A stretch of DNA of 64,000 bases from positions 744,740 to 808,739 of the forward strand of contig NZ_CP015029.1 of the NCBI RefSeq assembly GCF_011455495.1, given 5' to 3'. Source of the DNA: Frederiksenia canicola (GTDB taxonomy: Bacteria > Pseudomonadota > Gammaproteobacteria > Enterobacterales > Pasteurellaceae). Within the stretch, counting starts at the first letter, position 1. Each line of letters opens with the position of its first letter. The position numbers and the translations under genes are program-made. Below are positions 21,423-31,591 of this stretch, piece by piece. Below the pieces are notes generated by a model. The model made no database searches, was not told the DNA's origin, and saw only the letters and a list, made by a program, of their open reading frames with translations.

Positions 21423-23414
21423 ATGAACCAACAGCACGCATTTATTAACCCTTACTTTATCGATGAACACGGCGAGAAAATTCGCCCAGCGCCTGATGTT
21501 TATGCCAAAATCGCAGAGCTATTAGGTGAGCCAAAAGCGGCAGGCGTTCTACCTCCCGTTAAAGTGGCAAAACAAGGCGAAGCAGTGGCATTCACCTTGC
21601 CAAAAAACAGCACAAAAAGCTGGCAGCTTACCCTTGAAAGCGGTCAAGTGTTAACAGGAAAATGCAAAAAAAATCAGCTTGCATTGCCAGCCGATCTACC
21701 TCTCGGCTACCACCAACTCAGTTTTGACGGTACGGCATGCCGTGTAATTATCACGCCTGAAACGGCTTTCCAACCTATTGAATTACAACAGAAAAAGAAA
21801 TTGTGGGGATCGATTTTACAGCTTTACACCCTACGTTCTGAACAAAACTGGGGGATCGGTGATTTCGGTGATCTGCAACAATTCTTAGTCAAACTGGCGG
21901 AAAAAGGTGGTGATTTTGTGGGGCTAAACCCAATCCATTCCCTTTTCCCTGCTAATCCAGAAGGAGCAAGCCCGTACAGTCCATCTTCTCGCTTATGGCA
22001 AAACATCATCTACATCAACGTGCCAGCCATTGATGCTTTCCGTCAAAGTGCAGAAGCCACGGCGTGGTTCTATTCCGATGCGATCCAACAACAGTTGAAA
22101 GAGGCTCGCCAAAAAGAGTATGTGGATTATTCGCAGGTGATGTGGCTGAAATTGGCAGGCTTACGCCTAGCTTACAAGCAGTTCAAACAGCAAGATCAAA
22201 CTGCCTTCGAGAAATTCATCGAAGAAAATGGCGAATCACTCAAAGTGCAGGCGACTTTTGATGCCTTGCACGAGTGGCTTTCTTCCCAATTTGCCGATCA
22301 ATATGGTTGGTCGTCTTGGGATGCAAAATTCCAAGATTATCAGACCGCTTGCGTTGCCGAGTTCCAAAATGCTCAAGCGGAATTGGTCCGCTTCCATATG
22401 TGGCTGCAATTTGTCGCACAGCAACAACTCAAGGCCTGTAATGAACTGGCTAAACAGCTACAAATGCCAATCGGTTTTTACCGCGATTTAGCCGTAGGCG
22501 TGGCAGATAATGGTGCGGAAACTTGGGCAGATAAAGAGCTTTATGTCCTTGGAGCATCGGTGGGGGCTCCGCCAGATATTTTGGCACCACAAGGGCAGAA
22601 CTGGGGGCTGTCGCCAATGCACCCAGAAGTGCTTGCTGAGCGTGGTTATCAACCATTTATCGACTTATTGCGTGCCAATATGAAAGATTGTGGGGCATTG
22701 CGGATTGACCATATTCTTGGCTTTGCGAGAATGTGGTGGGTGCCTAAAGGCGATTCAGCCAAAAATGGCGTGTATGTAAAATATCCGTTAGAAGATCTGC
22801 TTTCGATCTTGGCATTAGAAAGCCAACGCCACCACTGTTTGATCATCGCCGAAGCTCTCGGAACGGTGCCTGACGGAATGTTAGAATCCCTTGAAAGCAA
22901 AGGTATTTTAGCCTACAACATTTTCTATTTTGAGTATGAAGAAGGAGCAAGCAAACCGCTGGCAAACTACCCATACCAAGCGATGACTACCCTTAGCACC
23001 CATGATTTACCAACAGTACAAGGCTACTGGAAAACCTACGATTTTGAGTTAGGGCAGCGTTTTGATGTGTATCCAAACCCAGAAGTGCTTGAGCAGCTTT
23101 ACAAAACTCGCCACGAAAACAAGCTGAAAATTCGTGCTGCGGTAGAGGCGGTGCAGGAACTTGAGCCAGATTATTACGGTATCACTCAAAACTTCAACCA
23201 CCAGCTTCAAAGCTATGTGGCGGACACCAACAGTGTGCTATTTGGTACGCAACCAGAGGATTGGCTAAATATGTTGGAGCCAGTAAATATCCCTGGCACT
23301 AGCACCGAATATCCAAACTGGCGACGTAAACTCAGCCGCAATGTGAGTGATATTTTTGCCGATGAATCGGTACAAAAATTGCTTGAAACGATTGAACAAA
23401 AACGCAACCCGTAA
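21423..23414 (+). CDS. malQ: 4-alpha-glucanotransferase (amylomaltase)
   Basis: Cytosolic GH77 enzyme that disproportionates maltodextrins, releasing glucose. 663 residues. An N-terminal beta domain of about 130 residues precedes the barrel. GH77 landmarks: LRSEQNWGIGDFGDL, PYSPSSRLWQNIIYINVP, IGFYRDLAVGV, CGALRIDHILGFARMWWVP with the nucleophile Asp in RIDH, CLIIAEALGTVPDGM with the acid/base Glu, and STHDLPTVQGYW. It follows malG; the partner phosphorylase malP is not in the window. Confidence 0.96.
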   Translation: MNQQHAFINPYFIDEHGEKIRPAPDVYAKIAELLGEPKAAGVLPPVKVAKQGEAVAFTLPKNSTKSWQLTLESGQVLTGKCKKNQLALPADLPLGYHQLSFDGTACRVIITPETAFQPIELQQKKKLWGSILQLYTLRSEQNWGIGDFGDLQQFLVKLAEKGGDFVGLNPIHSLFPANPEGASPYSPSSRLWQNIIYINVPAIDAFRQSAEATAWFYSDAIQQQLKEARQKEYVDYSQVMWLKLAGLRLAYKQFKQQDQTAFEKFIEENGESLKVQATFDALHEWLSSQFADQYGWSSWDAKFQDYQTACVAEFQNAQAELVRFHMWLQFVAQQQLKACNELAKQLQMPIGFYRDLAVGVADNGAETWADKELYVLGASVGAPPDILAPQGQNWGLSPMHPEVLAERGYQPFIDLLRANMKDCGALRIDHILGFARMWWVPKGDSAKNGVYVKYPLEDLLSILALESQRHHCLIIAEALGTVPDGMLESLESKGILAYNIFYFEYEEGASKPLANYPYQAMTTLSTHDLPTVQGYWKTYDFELGQRFDVYPNPEVLEQLYKTRHENKLKIRAAVEAVQELEPDYYGITQNFNHQLQSYVADTNSVLFGTQPEDWLNMLEPVNIPGTSTEYPNWRRKLSRNVSDIFADESVQKLLETIEQKRNP

Positions 23415-23418
23415 ATGT

Positions 23419-23448
23419 AAAAAACCGCACGTCAGTGCGGTTTTTTTG
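23419..23448. terminator. Terminator of malEFGQ (and of accBC)
   Basis: AAAAAACCGCAC, GTCA, GTGCGGTTTTTTT: classical bidirectional hairpin between convergent malQ and accC. Confidence 0.88.
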
Positions 23449-23454
23449 TGTCTA

Positions 23455-24798
23455 CTATTTTAATCCTAATTTTTTCTCGAGATAGTGGATATTGGTGCCA
23501 CCTGCTCGGAAGTTTTCATCGGAGAGAATTTGTTGATGAAGTGGAATATTGGTTTTGATACCCTCTACAATTGTTTCGCTTAAGGCATTTTCCATACGAC
23601 GAATGGCAATTTCACGCGTTTCCCCGTAAGTGATGAGTTTGGCGATCATTGAATCGTAGTGTGGCGGAACCGCATAGCCTGAGTAAATATGCGAATCCCA
23701 ACGTACGCCTAAACCACCTGGAACGTGTAACCGTCCGATTTTTCCTGGCGATGGTAAGAAGGTTTTGGAATCTTCAGCGTTAATACGGCATTCGATAGCG
23801 TGTCCACGCACTTTGATGTCTTCTTGTTTAATCGACAGTGGTAAACCTGCGGCAATACGCAACTGCTCTTTCACCAAATCTACGCCCGTGATCATTTCAG
23901 TCACAGGGTGTTCCACTTGAATACGAGTATTCATTTCAATGAAATAAAATTCACCATTTTCGTATAAAAACTCAAAAGTGCCTGCACCACGATAGCCGAT
24001 TTCGATACACGCATTAGCACAACGTTCACCAATAGATTTACGTAATTCATCACTAATACCCGGTGCAGGGGCTTCTTCCACTACTTTTTGGTGGCGGCGT
24101 TGCATTGAACAGTCACGCTCGGCTAAATAAACGGCATTGCCGTGGGTATCCGCAAGCACTTGGATTTCGATATGGCGTGGATTTTCAAGGTATTTCTCCA
24201 TATACACCATATCGTTGTTGAATGCTGCTTTCGCTTCTGCTTTGGTCATTGCGATCGATTCTTCCAAATCTTTCTCGTTATAAACCACACGCATTCCACG
24301 ACCACCGCCACCACCGGACGCTTTGATAATCACTGGATAGCCGATTTTCTTAGCAATCTCTTTATTTTTTGCGACATCGTTACCAACTGGTCCATCTGAA
24401 CCAGGTACGCAAGGTACGCCCGCTTTTTTCATCGCAGTGATCGCCGACACTTTATCGCCCATTAAGCGAATCACATCGGCCGTTGGGCCGATAAAGACTA
24501 AGCCAGATGCCTCCACCTGCTCTGCGAAATTGGCATTTTCAGATAAAAATCCGTAGCCTGGGTGAATAGCGTCCGCACCCGTCACTTCAGCTGCAGCAAT
24601 GATCGCTGGAATGTTTAAGTAGCTTTTGGTAGATGGGGCTGGGCCGATACAGATGGTTTCGTCAGAGAGAAGAACGTGTTTAAGTTCACGGTCGGCAGTT
24701 GAGTGTACTGCAACGGTTTTGATGCCTAGTTCTTTACAGGCACGCAAAATGCGTAATGCAATTTCGCCACGATTGGCAATGACAACTTTTTCTAACAT
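23455..24798 (-). CDS. accC: Acetyl-CoA carboxylase, biotin carboxylase subunit
   Basis: ATP-dependent carboxylation of biotin on AccB, first step of fatty acid synthesis. 447 residues. N-terminal [23 protein letters not shown]-grasp domain with the glycine-rich [12 protein letters not shown] loop, [14 protein letters not shown], and catalytic [18 protein letters not shown]. Second gene after accB; the gap between them carries a nested hairpin. Confidence 0.97.
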   Translation of the reverse strand: MLEKVVIANRGEIALRILRACKELGIKTVAVHSTADRELKHVLLSDETICIGPAPSTKSYLNIPAIIAAAEVTGADAIHPGYGFLSENANFAEQVEASGLVFIGPTADVIRLMGDKVSAITAMKKAGVPCVPGSDGPVGNDVAKNKEIAKKIGYPVIIKASGGGGGRGMRVVYNEKDLEESIAMTKAEAKAAFNNDMVYMEKYLENPRHIEIQVLADTHGNAVYLAERDCSMQRRHQKVVEEAPAPGISDELRKSIGERCANACIEIGYRGAGTFEFLYENGEFYFIEMNTRIQVEHPVTEMITGVDLVKEQLRIAAGLPLSIKQEDIKVRGHAIECRINAEDSKTFLPSPGKIGRLHVPGGLGVRWDSHIYSGYAVPPHYDSMIAKLITYGETREIAIRRMENALSETIVEGIKTNIPLHQQILSDENFRAGGTNIHYLEKKLGLK

Positions 24799-24817
24799 GA
24801 GTTTGTCCTTTGGTAAG

Positions 24818-24888
24818 ACAAGCGGTCAGATGTTAGGAAAGTTTTGCAAATCAGATTTGCAAAACGTTTTGAGAATCTCACCGCTTGT
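24818..24888. other. Nested inverted repeats between accB and accC
   Basis: An outer inverted USS pair (ACAAGCGGT 24818-24826, ACCGCTTGT 24880-24888) encloses a perfect 11-bp hairpin GTTTTGCAAAT, CAG, ATTTGCAAAAC (24841-24865). It lies in the accB-accC gap and could lower accC expression or stabilise accB mRNA. Confidence 0.6.
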
Positions 24889-24896
24889 AGAAGAAA

Positions 24897-25364
24897 TTAT
24901 TCGATGATGAAGAGTTTTTGGTCAAATTCAACTGCTTCGCCGTCATTGACTAAAATTGCTTTAATTACACCAGCTTTGTCTGACTCGATACGGTTCATCA
25001 TTTTCATTGCTTCTACAATGCAAAGTGAATCACCTACTTTTACCGTTTTACCCACTTCAACAAATGGCGGAGCATCTGGGCTTGGGCTACGGTAGAACGT
25101 TCCCACCATTGGAGAAAGCACCGCATGACCGCTGATATCTGCAGCTACTGGGGCTGGTGTTGCGACAGGGGCTGCTGGAGCAGCTGTTGCAGGTGCTGGA
25201 GCCGCAGGGGCTTGTGGTGCGGCGACATATTGCACTGGAGCTGGAGTGGCAACAGGTGCTGCACGACTAATGCGAACTGTGCCTTCTTCTTCTGAAACCT
25301 CTAATTCGGTGATGCCTGATTCTTCAACAAGCTCGATAAGTTTTTTGATTTTGCGAATATCCAT
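24897..25364 (-). CDS. accB: Acetyl-CoA carboxylase, biotin carboxyl carrier protein
   Basis: Carries biotin between AccC and the carboxyltransferase. 155 residues from ATG 25364 ([20 protein letters not shown]), which matches the E. coli start; the longer frame to 25409 is unlikely. A flexible Ala/Pro-rich linker occupies about residues 45-80, and the C-terminal biotinyl domain contains EAMKMMN with the biotinylated Lys and [13 protein letters not shown]. First gene of accBC. Confidence 0.96.
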   Translation of the reverse strand: MDIRKIKKLIELVEESGITELEVSEEEGTVRISRAAPVATPAPVQYVAAPQAPAAPAPATAAPAAPVATPAPVAADISGHAVLSPMVGTFYRSPSPDAPPFVEVGKTVKVGDSLCIVEAMKMMNRIESDKAGVIKAILVNDGEAVEFDQKLFIIE

Positions 25365-25516
25365 AGTGAGATCCGTTTTAAATGTGAATAGAATAACGAG
25401 AATGCCCAAATAAAACAGGGCAAAAAACCGGTGCGTAGATTACCTGAATTTCGTCAAATTTGCGATGAAAATCTTACAAAATTGGCGAAAATAGCTCAGT
25501 TTTGTCACTGATCCAA

Positions 25517-25966
25517 TCAGTTTATTCCGCTCTTTTTAAGAAAATGGATAGCATAGTCTAACGCATAATCGTAGCCTTTTGCCCCCAGGCCGCAGATCAC
25601 TCCTTTTGCCACATCGCTTAAATAGGAGTGATGGCGGAACGGCTCGCGGCTATGTACATTTGACAAATGCACTTCCACAAATGGAATTGCCACCGCCAGT
25701 AACGCATCTCGTAATGCGACACTGGTATGGGTAAAAGCAGCGGGGTTGATGATAATGAAATCGGTATTTTGAAAGGCTTGGTGAATACGTTCAATCAATG
25801 GCTGTTCACCATTGGCTTGGAAAAATGCGAGCTGAAAACCTTGTGCTGCGGCTTGTTGTTGCAGACGTTGTTCAATATCTGCCAAGGTTTGCGAGCCATA
25901 AATATGCGGTTCACGTTTGCCCAACATATTGAGATTGGGGCCGTTTAAAAGTAGGATTTTTTTCAT
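25517..25966 (-). CDS. aroQ: 3-dehydroquinate dehydratase, type II
   Basis: Third step of the shikimate pathway. 149 residues. Type II signatures: [20 protein letters not shown] with the catalytic Arg and Tyr, [35 protein letters not shown] and [19 protein letters not shown]. It precedes accB-accC on the same strand, the usual aroQ-accB-accC order; about 150 bp separates it from accB, so a separate accB promoter is possible. Confidence 0.96.
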   Translation of the reverse strand: MKKILLLNGPNLNMLGKREPHIYGSQTLADIEQRLQQQAAAQGFQLAFFQANGEQPLIERIHQAFQNTDFIIINPAAFTHTSVALRDALLAVAIPFVEVHLSNVHSREPFRHHSYLSDVAKGVICGLGAKGYDYALDYAIHFLKKSGIN

Positions 25967-26081
25967 GTTGATACCTTAGCTTAGGTGACAAGCGGTCATT
26001 TTCTTCAAGTTTTTTGCAAATTTACAGCAGTTCTTTTACCAAAACAGATACCGCTCGTTCCACACGAGTGGTTTGATTGCA

Positions 26082-26423
26082 TTACAACAAGTCCTTCACT
26101 AACTCAGGCGGTCTGCAAAATTTTGTGCCTTTTTGACCGCTGGCGAAAGGGCGGTTGAGTAGCCGAGGGTGAGCCGACATTAAGGCAATGATTTCGTTGT
26201 CGCTCAAGGCTTTGCCTTCGATAAACTGTTGATATTCTTCAACATCGGTGCGTAATGCCTGTTCGATACTCACCCCACTTTCGTGAATCAATTTCTCAAT
26301 CAATTCTGCGGAAAGGGGGGTAACTAAATATTCAACAATCGTTGGTTCAACGCCAGCCTCACGCAAAATGGCTAACGTTTCGCGAGATTTGCTGCATTTT
26401 GGATTGTGATAAAGGGTAATCAT
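26082..26423 (-). CDS. ArsC/YfgD-family arsenate reductase-like protein
   Basis: Thioredoxin-fold reductase of the glutaredoxin-dependent ArsC family. 113 residues, the shorter YfgD-like size rather than the 141 of plasmid ArsC. The catalytic Cys is in HNPKCSKSRETL (residue 9), with TPLS, ALRTDVEEY and HPRLLNRPF supplying the usual Arg positions. Its ATG overlaps the stop of the upstream CNNM/CBS gene by four bases, so the two are cotranslated. No arsB or arsR nearby; a general redox role is as likely as arsenate resistance. Confidence 0.85.
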   Translation of the reverse strand: MITLYHNPKCSKSRETLAILREAGVEPTIVEYLVTPLSAELIEKLIHESGVSIEQALRTDVEEYQQFIEGKALSDNEIIALMSAHPRLLNRPFASGQKGTKFCRPPELVKDLL

Positions 26424-27724
26424 AAGGTTTCCTGTGAGAGATCTTTACGCAACGACACCATCAGTTGATCGATTTTCAGATTTTCAGTGTCAATAATTTC
26501 AAATTTGTAGCGGTCATATAACACAAAATCGGTCTTTTTCGGAATTTTGCGTAGCATATACATCATAAATCCGCCAATAGTTTCGTAGTTTTCTTGGTTA
26601 GGAAATTCAATAATATCCAACGCTCGCATCACATCCTCCAGCGGCGTTGAACCATCAATCAGCCATGAGTCTTGGTCACGGCGGACAATCTGTTCTTCCT
26701 CGTTTGACACCAACTCGCCCATTACAATGCTCATCACATCATTGAGTGTCACAATGCCCACCACCAACGCATATTCGTTGATAATCACCGCAAAATCTTC
26801 GCCTGAGGACTTAAACAGCTCCAACACTTCATACAACGAAAGTGTGTCAGGAATGTACAACGCCTTGCGTAGCACACGATTATCGGTAAGCGAGACTTTT
26901 TCTTCCTGCAAAAAGAGTGTCAGCAAGGTGTGCGACTCCACATAGCCGATAATTTTGTCGATGCTACCGTCCGAAATCAGCAATTTTGAGTGCGAATTTT
27001 GCTGTAATGTTTCGAAAATTTGCTGACGAGTGAAGGACTTATCCAAAAATACAATGTTTTCACGGGTGGTCATTGTTGACGTGACGGTGCGTTGTTGCAT
27101 ATCAAGAATGTTTTCGATCAGATAATGTTCTTGCGTTTTTAGCACCCCCGCTTCTGCCCCTGCATCCACCATTGCGATAATATCTTCAGGCGTCATATTG
27201 TCTTGGCGAACGGTCGAAATGCGAAGCAAACGAAACAGCCCGTTGGCAATCGCATCAAACAGCAACACGAATGGCTTGAGCAGTAAGATGGTTAGGCTCA
27301 TCACCCCCACCAATTTCAATGCCACTTTTTCAGGATTTGCCATTGCCAACCGTTTTGGCATTAAATCCGCCAGCAAAATAAAGGAGATCGTCACCAACGC
27401 AAACGACAGCCACGATGCTGCACTGTCTAACCATTCAGCTTGGCTATATTTGGCAAGAAATTGATGTACATAAGGCGTGATAGATCCTTCGCCAATCATA
27501 CCACCTAGAATCGCCACCATATTCAACCCAATTTGAACCACGGTAATAAATTGCCCCGGTTGTTCCTGCAGCTCCAATACTTTTTGGGCTTTTTGATTGC
27601 CCTCGTTGGCTAAATTCTGTAATTTGAGTTTTCTCGCCCCCGCCAACGAAATTTCCGCCGACGAAATTACCGCACTCACCACAATCAGTACGCCAATAAT
27701 CAATATCGATTCAAATAATCCCAT
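26420..27724 (-). CDS. CNNM/CBS-domain membrane protein (CorC/HlyC, YtfL-like)
   Basis: Putative cation efflux-type inner-membrane protein. 434 residues from ATG 27724, which has AAGG five bases upstream; the extension to a TTG at 27748 is not needed. N-terminal CNNM transmembrane domain (three to four membrane segments; SSAEISLAGARKLKL), then a CBS pair (about 205-330) and a C-terminal CorC/HlyC domain. Often annotated as hemolysin, without support for hemolysis. Overlaps the ArsC-like gene by ATGA. Divergent from the flotillin-like gene. Confidence 0.88.
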   Translation of the reverse strand: MGLFESILIIGVLIVVSAVISSAEISLAGARKLKLQNLANEGNQKAQKVLELQEQPGQFITVVQIGLNMVAILGGMIGEGSITPYVHQFLAKYSQAEWLDSAASWLSFALVTISFILLADLMPKRLAMANPEKVALKLVGVMSLTILLLKPFVLLFDAIANGLFRLLRISTVRQDNMTPEDIIAMVDAGAEAGVLKTQEHYLIENILDMQQRTVTSTMTTRENIVFLDKSFTRQQIFETLQQNSHSKLLISDGSIDKIIGYVESHTLLTLFLQEEKVSLTDNRVLRKALYIPDTLSLYEVLELFKSSGEDFAVIINEYALVVGIVTLNDVMSIVMGELVSNEEEQIVRRDQDSWLIDGSTPLEDVMRALDIIEFPNQENYETIGGFMMYMLRKIPKKTDFVLYDRYKFEIIDTENLKIDQLMVSLRKDLSQETL

Positions 27725-27870
27725 TTTTACCTTAATTTTGCCCGACAATACGAAAAATTGCGGTGATTATAACAAAGGCGGAATGAGACGCAAAAATTTG
27801 CAAAATTTTTGTAAAAAGTGACCGCTTGTTTGCTAAAATTGCACAGTCTATTTTATATAAGGAGCAAAAA

Positions 27871-29298
27871 ATGGAGCTTTATTACTTTATTGGTGGGATC
27901 GCCGTAGTGGGCTTGTTGATCGTAAGTTTGATCATCGCCTTGATGTTCCGCCGTGTGGTAAAAACCAACGAGGTGCATATTGTTCAGTCAGGCGGTAAAA
28001 CCACTTCTTATGGTAAAGACACCGGCAATGGTAACGTTTATTATGCTTTCCCTTCTTGGCTGCCTGTCATCGGGGTGAGCACCATTGTGTTGCCCGTGTC
28101 AGTATTCTCAATCAAAATCGATAACTACGAAGCCTACGATTTAGAGCGTTTGCCTTTTGTGGTGGATTTGACCGCATTCTTCCGTATTTCAGATTCTAAT
28201 TTAGCGGCTCAACGTGTGTCGGATTTCCGTGATATGAATGCACAACTTGTTGATATTATTCAAGGTTCTGTGCGTTCCATTCTTTCTAGTCGCAATCTTA
28301 ATGATATTTTACAAGTGCGTTCCGAATTGGGTGATGATTTCACCACGGCAGTAAAAGAGCAGTTAAAAAATTGGGGGATTGAGCCAGTTAAAACGATCGA
28401 GTTAATGGATATTCGTGACAGTGGCAACTCTCATGTGATTCTCAATATTATGGAAATCAAAAAATCCTTCATTGAAAAAGAGAGCCGTGTTGAAGTCGCT
28501 CGTAACCAAAAAGAAGCTCAAATTGCCGAAATTGAAGCGAAAAAAGAATCCGATGTGAAGCAACAAGAAGCAGAAAAAGAAGTGGGTTTGAAAACCGTTG
28601 AAAATCAACGAGAAGTAGCAATTTCCAATGAGCAGGCTCAACAACGTGTAAAAGAGCAGGAAAAAATCACCAAAGAGCGTGAAATGGACGTTAAACGGGT
28701 GGCGGAAGTGAAGCAGGCGGAGATTGCGAAAGATGTGCAAATCGTCAAAGCCGATCAAGACAAACGCACGCAAGAAATTAAAGCAGAAGCTAATCGCAAT
28801 GCCTTGATCATCGACTCTGAAGCCGAGAAGCAGCATCAAATTTTGGTAGCGGAAGGGGAAAAGCAGAAAGCCTTCTTAGCTGCGGAAGCATTGCTTGAAA
28901 CAAAAGATAAAGAAGCACAAGGTATCGCAAAAATTGGTACTGCGGAGGCCGATGCGAAACAAAAACTCGAAATTTCTTTGGTTTCTGGTCAAATTGAATT
29001 AGCAAAAGAAATTGGTAGCAATGTGGGGTATCAGCAGTATCTTGTGAGTATTCGCCAAATCGAAGCGAATCAAGCAATTGGTATCGAACAGGCCAAAGCC
29101 CTTGCGAATTCAGATATGAAATTCATCATCAATGAAGCGAAGGTAGATAAAGGTATTGAGCGTGTAGGGGAATTATTTAGCTCTACCGGCGGTACAAAAT
29201 TAGCCGCCACCTTAGAAGGACTGAATCAGTCAGAGCTGGGTAAGGCATTGATTGGTAAATTCCTTGGCAATCACGATCAAGACAAGCCAAAAGCCTAA
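27871..29298 (+). CDS. Flotillin-like / SPFH-domain protein (YqiK type)
   Basis: Membrane-microdomain scaffold-type protein. 475 residues from ATG 27871, which follows AAGGAG; an in-frame start at 27826 lies in the promoter region. One N-terminal membrane segment (about residues 5-27), an SPFH/band-7 domain to about 190, then a long Glu/Lys/Gln-rich coiled coil (about 195-360) with alternating EAE/KQ heptads, and a C-terminal oligomerisation region. No NfeD-like partner is adjacent, although such a partner is usual. Terminated by a perfect 16-bp USS hairpin. Confidence 0.88.
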   Translation: MELYYFIGGIAVVGLLIVSLIIALMFRRVVKTNEVHIVQSGGKTTSYGKDTGNGNVYYAFPSWLPVIGVSTIVLPVSVFSIKIDNYEAYDLERLPFVVDLTAFFRISDSNLAAQRVSDFRDMNAQLVDIIQGSVRSILSSRNLNDILQVRSELGDDFTTAVKEQLKNWGIEPVKTIELMDIRDSGNSHVILNIMEIKKSFIEKESRVEVARNQKEAQIAEIEAKKESDVKQQEAEKEVGLKTVENQREVAISNEQAQQRVKEQEKITKEREMDVKRVAEVKQAEIAKDVQIVKADQDKRTQEIKAEANRNALIIDSEAEKQHQILVAEGEKQKAFLAAEALLETKDKEAQGIAKIGTAEADAKQKLEISLVSGQIELAKEIGSNVGYQQYLVSIRQIEANQAIGIEQAKALANSDMKFIINEAKVDKGIERVGELFSSTGGTKLAATLEGLNQSELGKALIGKFLGNHDQDKPKA

Positions 29299-29303
29299 TG
29301 GTT

Positions 29304-29361
29304 ACAAGCGGTCAGTTCCTGAGCATTTTTTGCAAATTTGCTGATGGAACTGACCGCTTGT
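29304..29361. terminator. Extended inverted USS pair, flotillin/hemH
   Basis: ACAAGCGGTCAGTTCC (29304-29319) and GGAACTGACCGCTTGT (29346-29361) are perfect 16-bp complements around a 26-base A/T-rich loop, between convergent genes. Confidence 0.75.
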
Positions 29362-29363
29362 GA

Positions 29364-30323
29364 TTAGCATTTTTCTTCAATGAGTTTAACCAACAACTGA
29401 ATATGATCGTCGCTCGCATTTAACGCAGGAATGTAGCGATAGTTTTTCCCACCCGCATTCACAAAGTTTTCACGATTTTCTTCCGCAATTTCTTCGAGTG
29501 TTTCTAAACAATCTGCCGAAAATCCAGGGCAGATTACGGCAACATTTTTTACATTATTCGCTGGAAATGTTTGCAAGGTTTCATCTGTGTAGGGTTGTAA
29601 CCATGTTTCATTGCCGAAGCGAGATTGAAATGAAATAAACCATTGATTTGGTTGCAATCCGAGTTTTTCCACAACTAAGTGAGCAGTTGCTCGGCAATGA
29701 TCAGCATAGAAATCACCTTCTGTTTCATAGCGTTGCGGAATACCGTGGAACGAGAAAAGCAACAGTTCATCTTCTGCAAGTTGAACCGTATTGGCAAGGG
29801 CTTGAATATAAAGAGGGTGGTCGTGGTAGTTATGAATAAATTCAAATGGCACCATTTTTTTGTGCATCTGTAAGGCACGAGCAAAAGCATCAAATACGGA
29901 AGCTGTTGTACTTGAGCTATATTGTGGATATAACGGTAATACAATAATTTTTTCCACACCTTGAGTAATCAGGCTCTCTACCGCTTTTTCAATGCTTGGA
30001 TTACCGTAGCTCATGCCTAATTCAACAACAACGTTGCAGTGATGGCTATCAAAATAGGCTTGTACCGCTTTCTGTTGCTGGCGAGAAATGGCAAGTAAAG
30101 GAGAACCTTCATTTGACCAAATTGCTTTATAGGCTTCAGCCACTTTTGGTGAACGTTTTGGTAGAACGAAAAAGTTGAGTATCGGTAACCATTTTAAGCG
30201 GGGGAGGTCAATTACTCTAGGATCGCTTAAAAATTGGCGTAGATAGCGTTTAACAGCGGGTGTCGTCGGTTCATCGGGGGTACCAAGGTTAGCAAGGAGT
30301 ACACCGATTTTAGTTTGGGTCAT
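29364..30323 (-). CDS. hemH: Ferrochelatase
   Basis: Inserts Fe2+ into protoporphyrin IX, the last step of haem synthesis. 319 residues from ATG 30323 (MTQTKIGVLLANLGTPDEPT) with AAGGA seven bases upstream. Family motifs: LANLGTP, VELGMSYGNPSIEKA, VLPLYPQYSSSTTASVFDA and LFSFHGIPQRYETEGD with the catalytic His; FQSRFGNETWLQPYTDE follows. The Glu in the CLETLEEIAEENRENF helix is the second metal-path residue. Monocistronic, divergent from the str operon. Confidence 0.96.
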   Translation of the reverse strand: MTQTKIGVLLANLGTPDEPTTPAVKRYLRQFLSDPRVIDLPRLKWLPILNFFVLPKRSPKVAEAYKAIWSNEGSPLLAISRQQQKAVQAYFDSHHCNVVVELGMSYGNPSIEKAVESLITQGVEKIIVLPLYPQYSSSTTASVFDAFARALQMHKKMVPFEFIHNYHDHPLYIQALANTVQLAEDELLLFSFHGIPQRYETEGDFYADHCRATAHLVVEKLGLQPNQWFISFQSRFGNETWLQPYTDETLQTFPANNVKNVAVICPGFSADCLETLEEIAEENRENFVNAGGKNYRYIPALNASDDHIQLLVKLIEEKC

Positions 30324-30425
30324 GGATAATTCCTTAATAAAGAAAGGCTGAAAATTGCCAATCATTATAGTGAATTTCCTTGTTCGGTGCCATGTATCAG
30401 AGCAAAAGGCAAAGCGGTAAATAGC

Positions 30426-30454
30426 TTGACATTGGGTAATAATTACTCTAGAAT
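30426..30454 (+). promoter_or_regulatory. Promoter of the str operon
   Basis: TTGACA (30426-30431), 17-bp spacer, TAGAAT (30449-30454): near-consensus. Transcription would start around 30461, exactly where a leader hairpin begins. Confidence 0.8.
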
Positions 30455-30460
30455 TTGCCG

Positions 30461-30487
30461 TCCTTTCGTCTATGAAAGGGCGTTTTT
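30461..30487 (+). other. 5'-terminal hairpin of the rpsL leader
   Basis: GTCCTTTC, GTCTAT, GAAAGGGC: 8-bp stem (one G-U) followed by GTTTTTAATTATTTTTT. It looks like a small terminator but begins at the predicted transcript start, so a 5' protective stem or an attenuator are both possible. Confidence 0.5.
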
Positions 30488-30517
30488 AATTATTTTTTAT
30501 TTTTAACTGGAGCTTAA

Positions 30518-30895
<378 letters not shown>

Positions 30896-30946
30896 TGGTT
30901 CTCCGTTAAGTAAGGCCAAACGTCTAATTTTTTAAAAAATTACCAC

Positions 30947-30986
30947 AAACTCCAGTTCCTGTAAGGCTTACCTTACATTAGAGTTT
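30947..30986 (+). promoter_or_regulatory. Candidate S7 operator in the S12-S7 gap
   Basis: AAACTC/GAGTTT outer stem, asymmetric internal loop, then TGTAAGG, CTTA, CCTTACA inner stem. E. coli S7 represses translation by binding the S12-S7 intercistronic RNA; this structured 130-nt gap is the analogous place. The link is inference. Confidence 0.45.
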
Positions 30987-31010
30987 TGGAAAATCCTGAA
31001 GATTTTATAA

Positions 31011-31496
<486 letters not shown>

Positions 31497-31513
31497 TAAG
31501 CTTTTGACTTTTG

Positions 31514-31546
31514 TAGGCTTCATCTCAAAATCTGTGATGAAGCCTA
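31514..31546 (+). other. Intercistronic hairpin rpsG-fusA
   Basis: TAGGCTTCATC, 11-base loop, GATGAAGCCTA: perfect 11-bp stem with no U-tract. Likely an mRNA processing or stability element inside the str operon. Confidence 0.5.
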
Positions 31547-31591
31547 TTACATATATAAATTCACATTAGATTACAAAATAAGGTAAGAATA

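Noticed and set aside
28402..28839. 145-codon open frame antisense to the flotillin-like gene
   Set aside because: Low-complexity Phe/Leu/His-rich translation of the opposite strand of a Glu/Lys/Gln coiled coil; a shadow.
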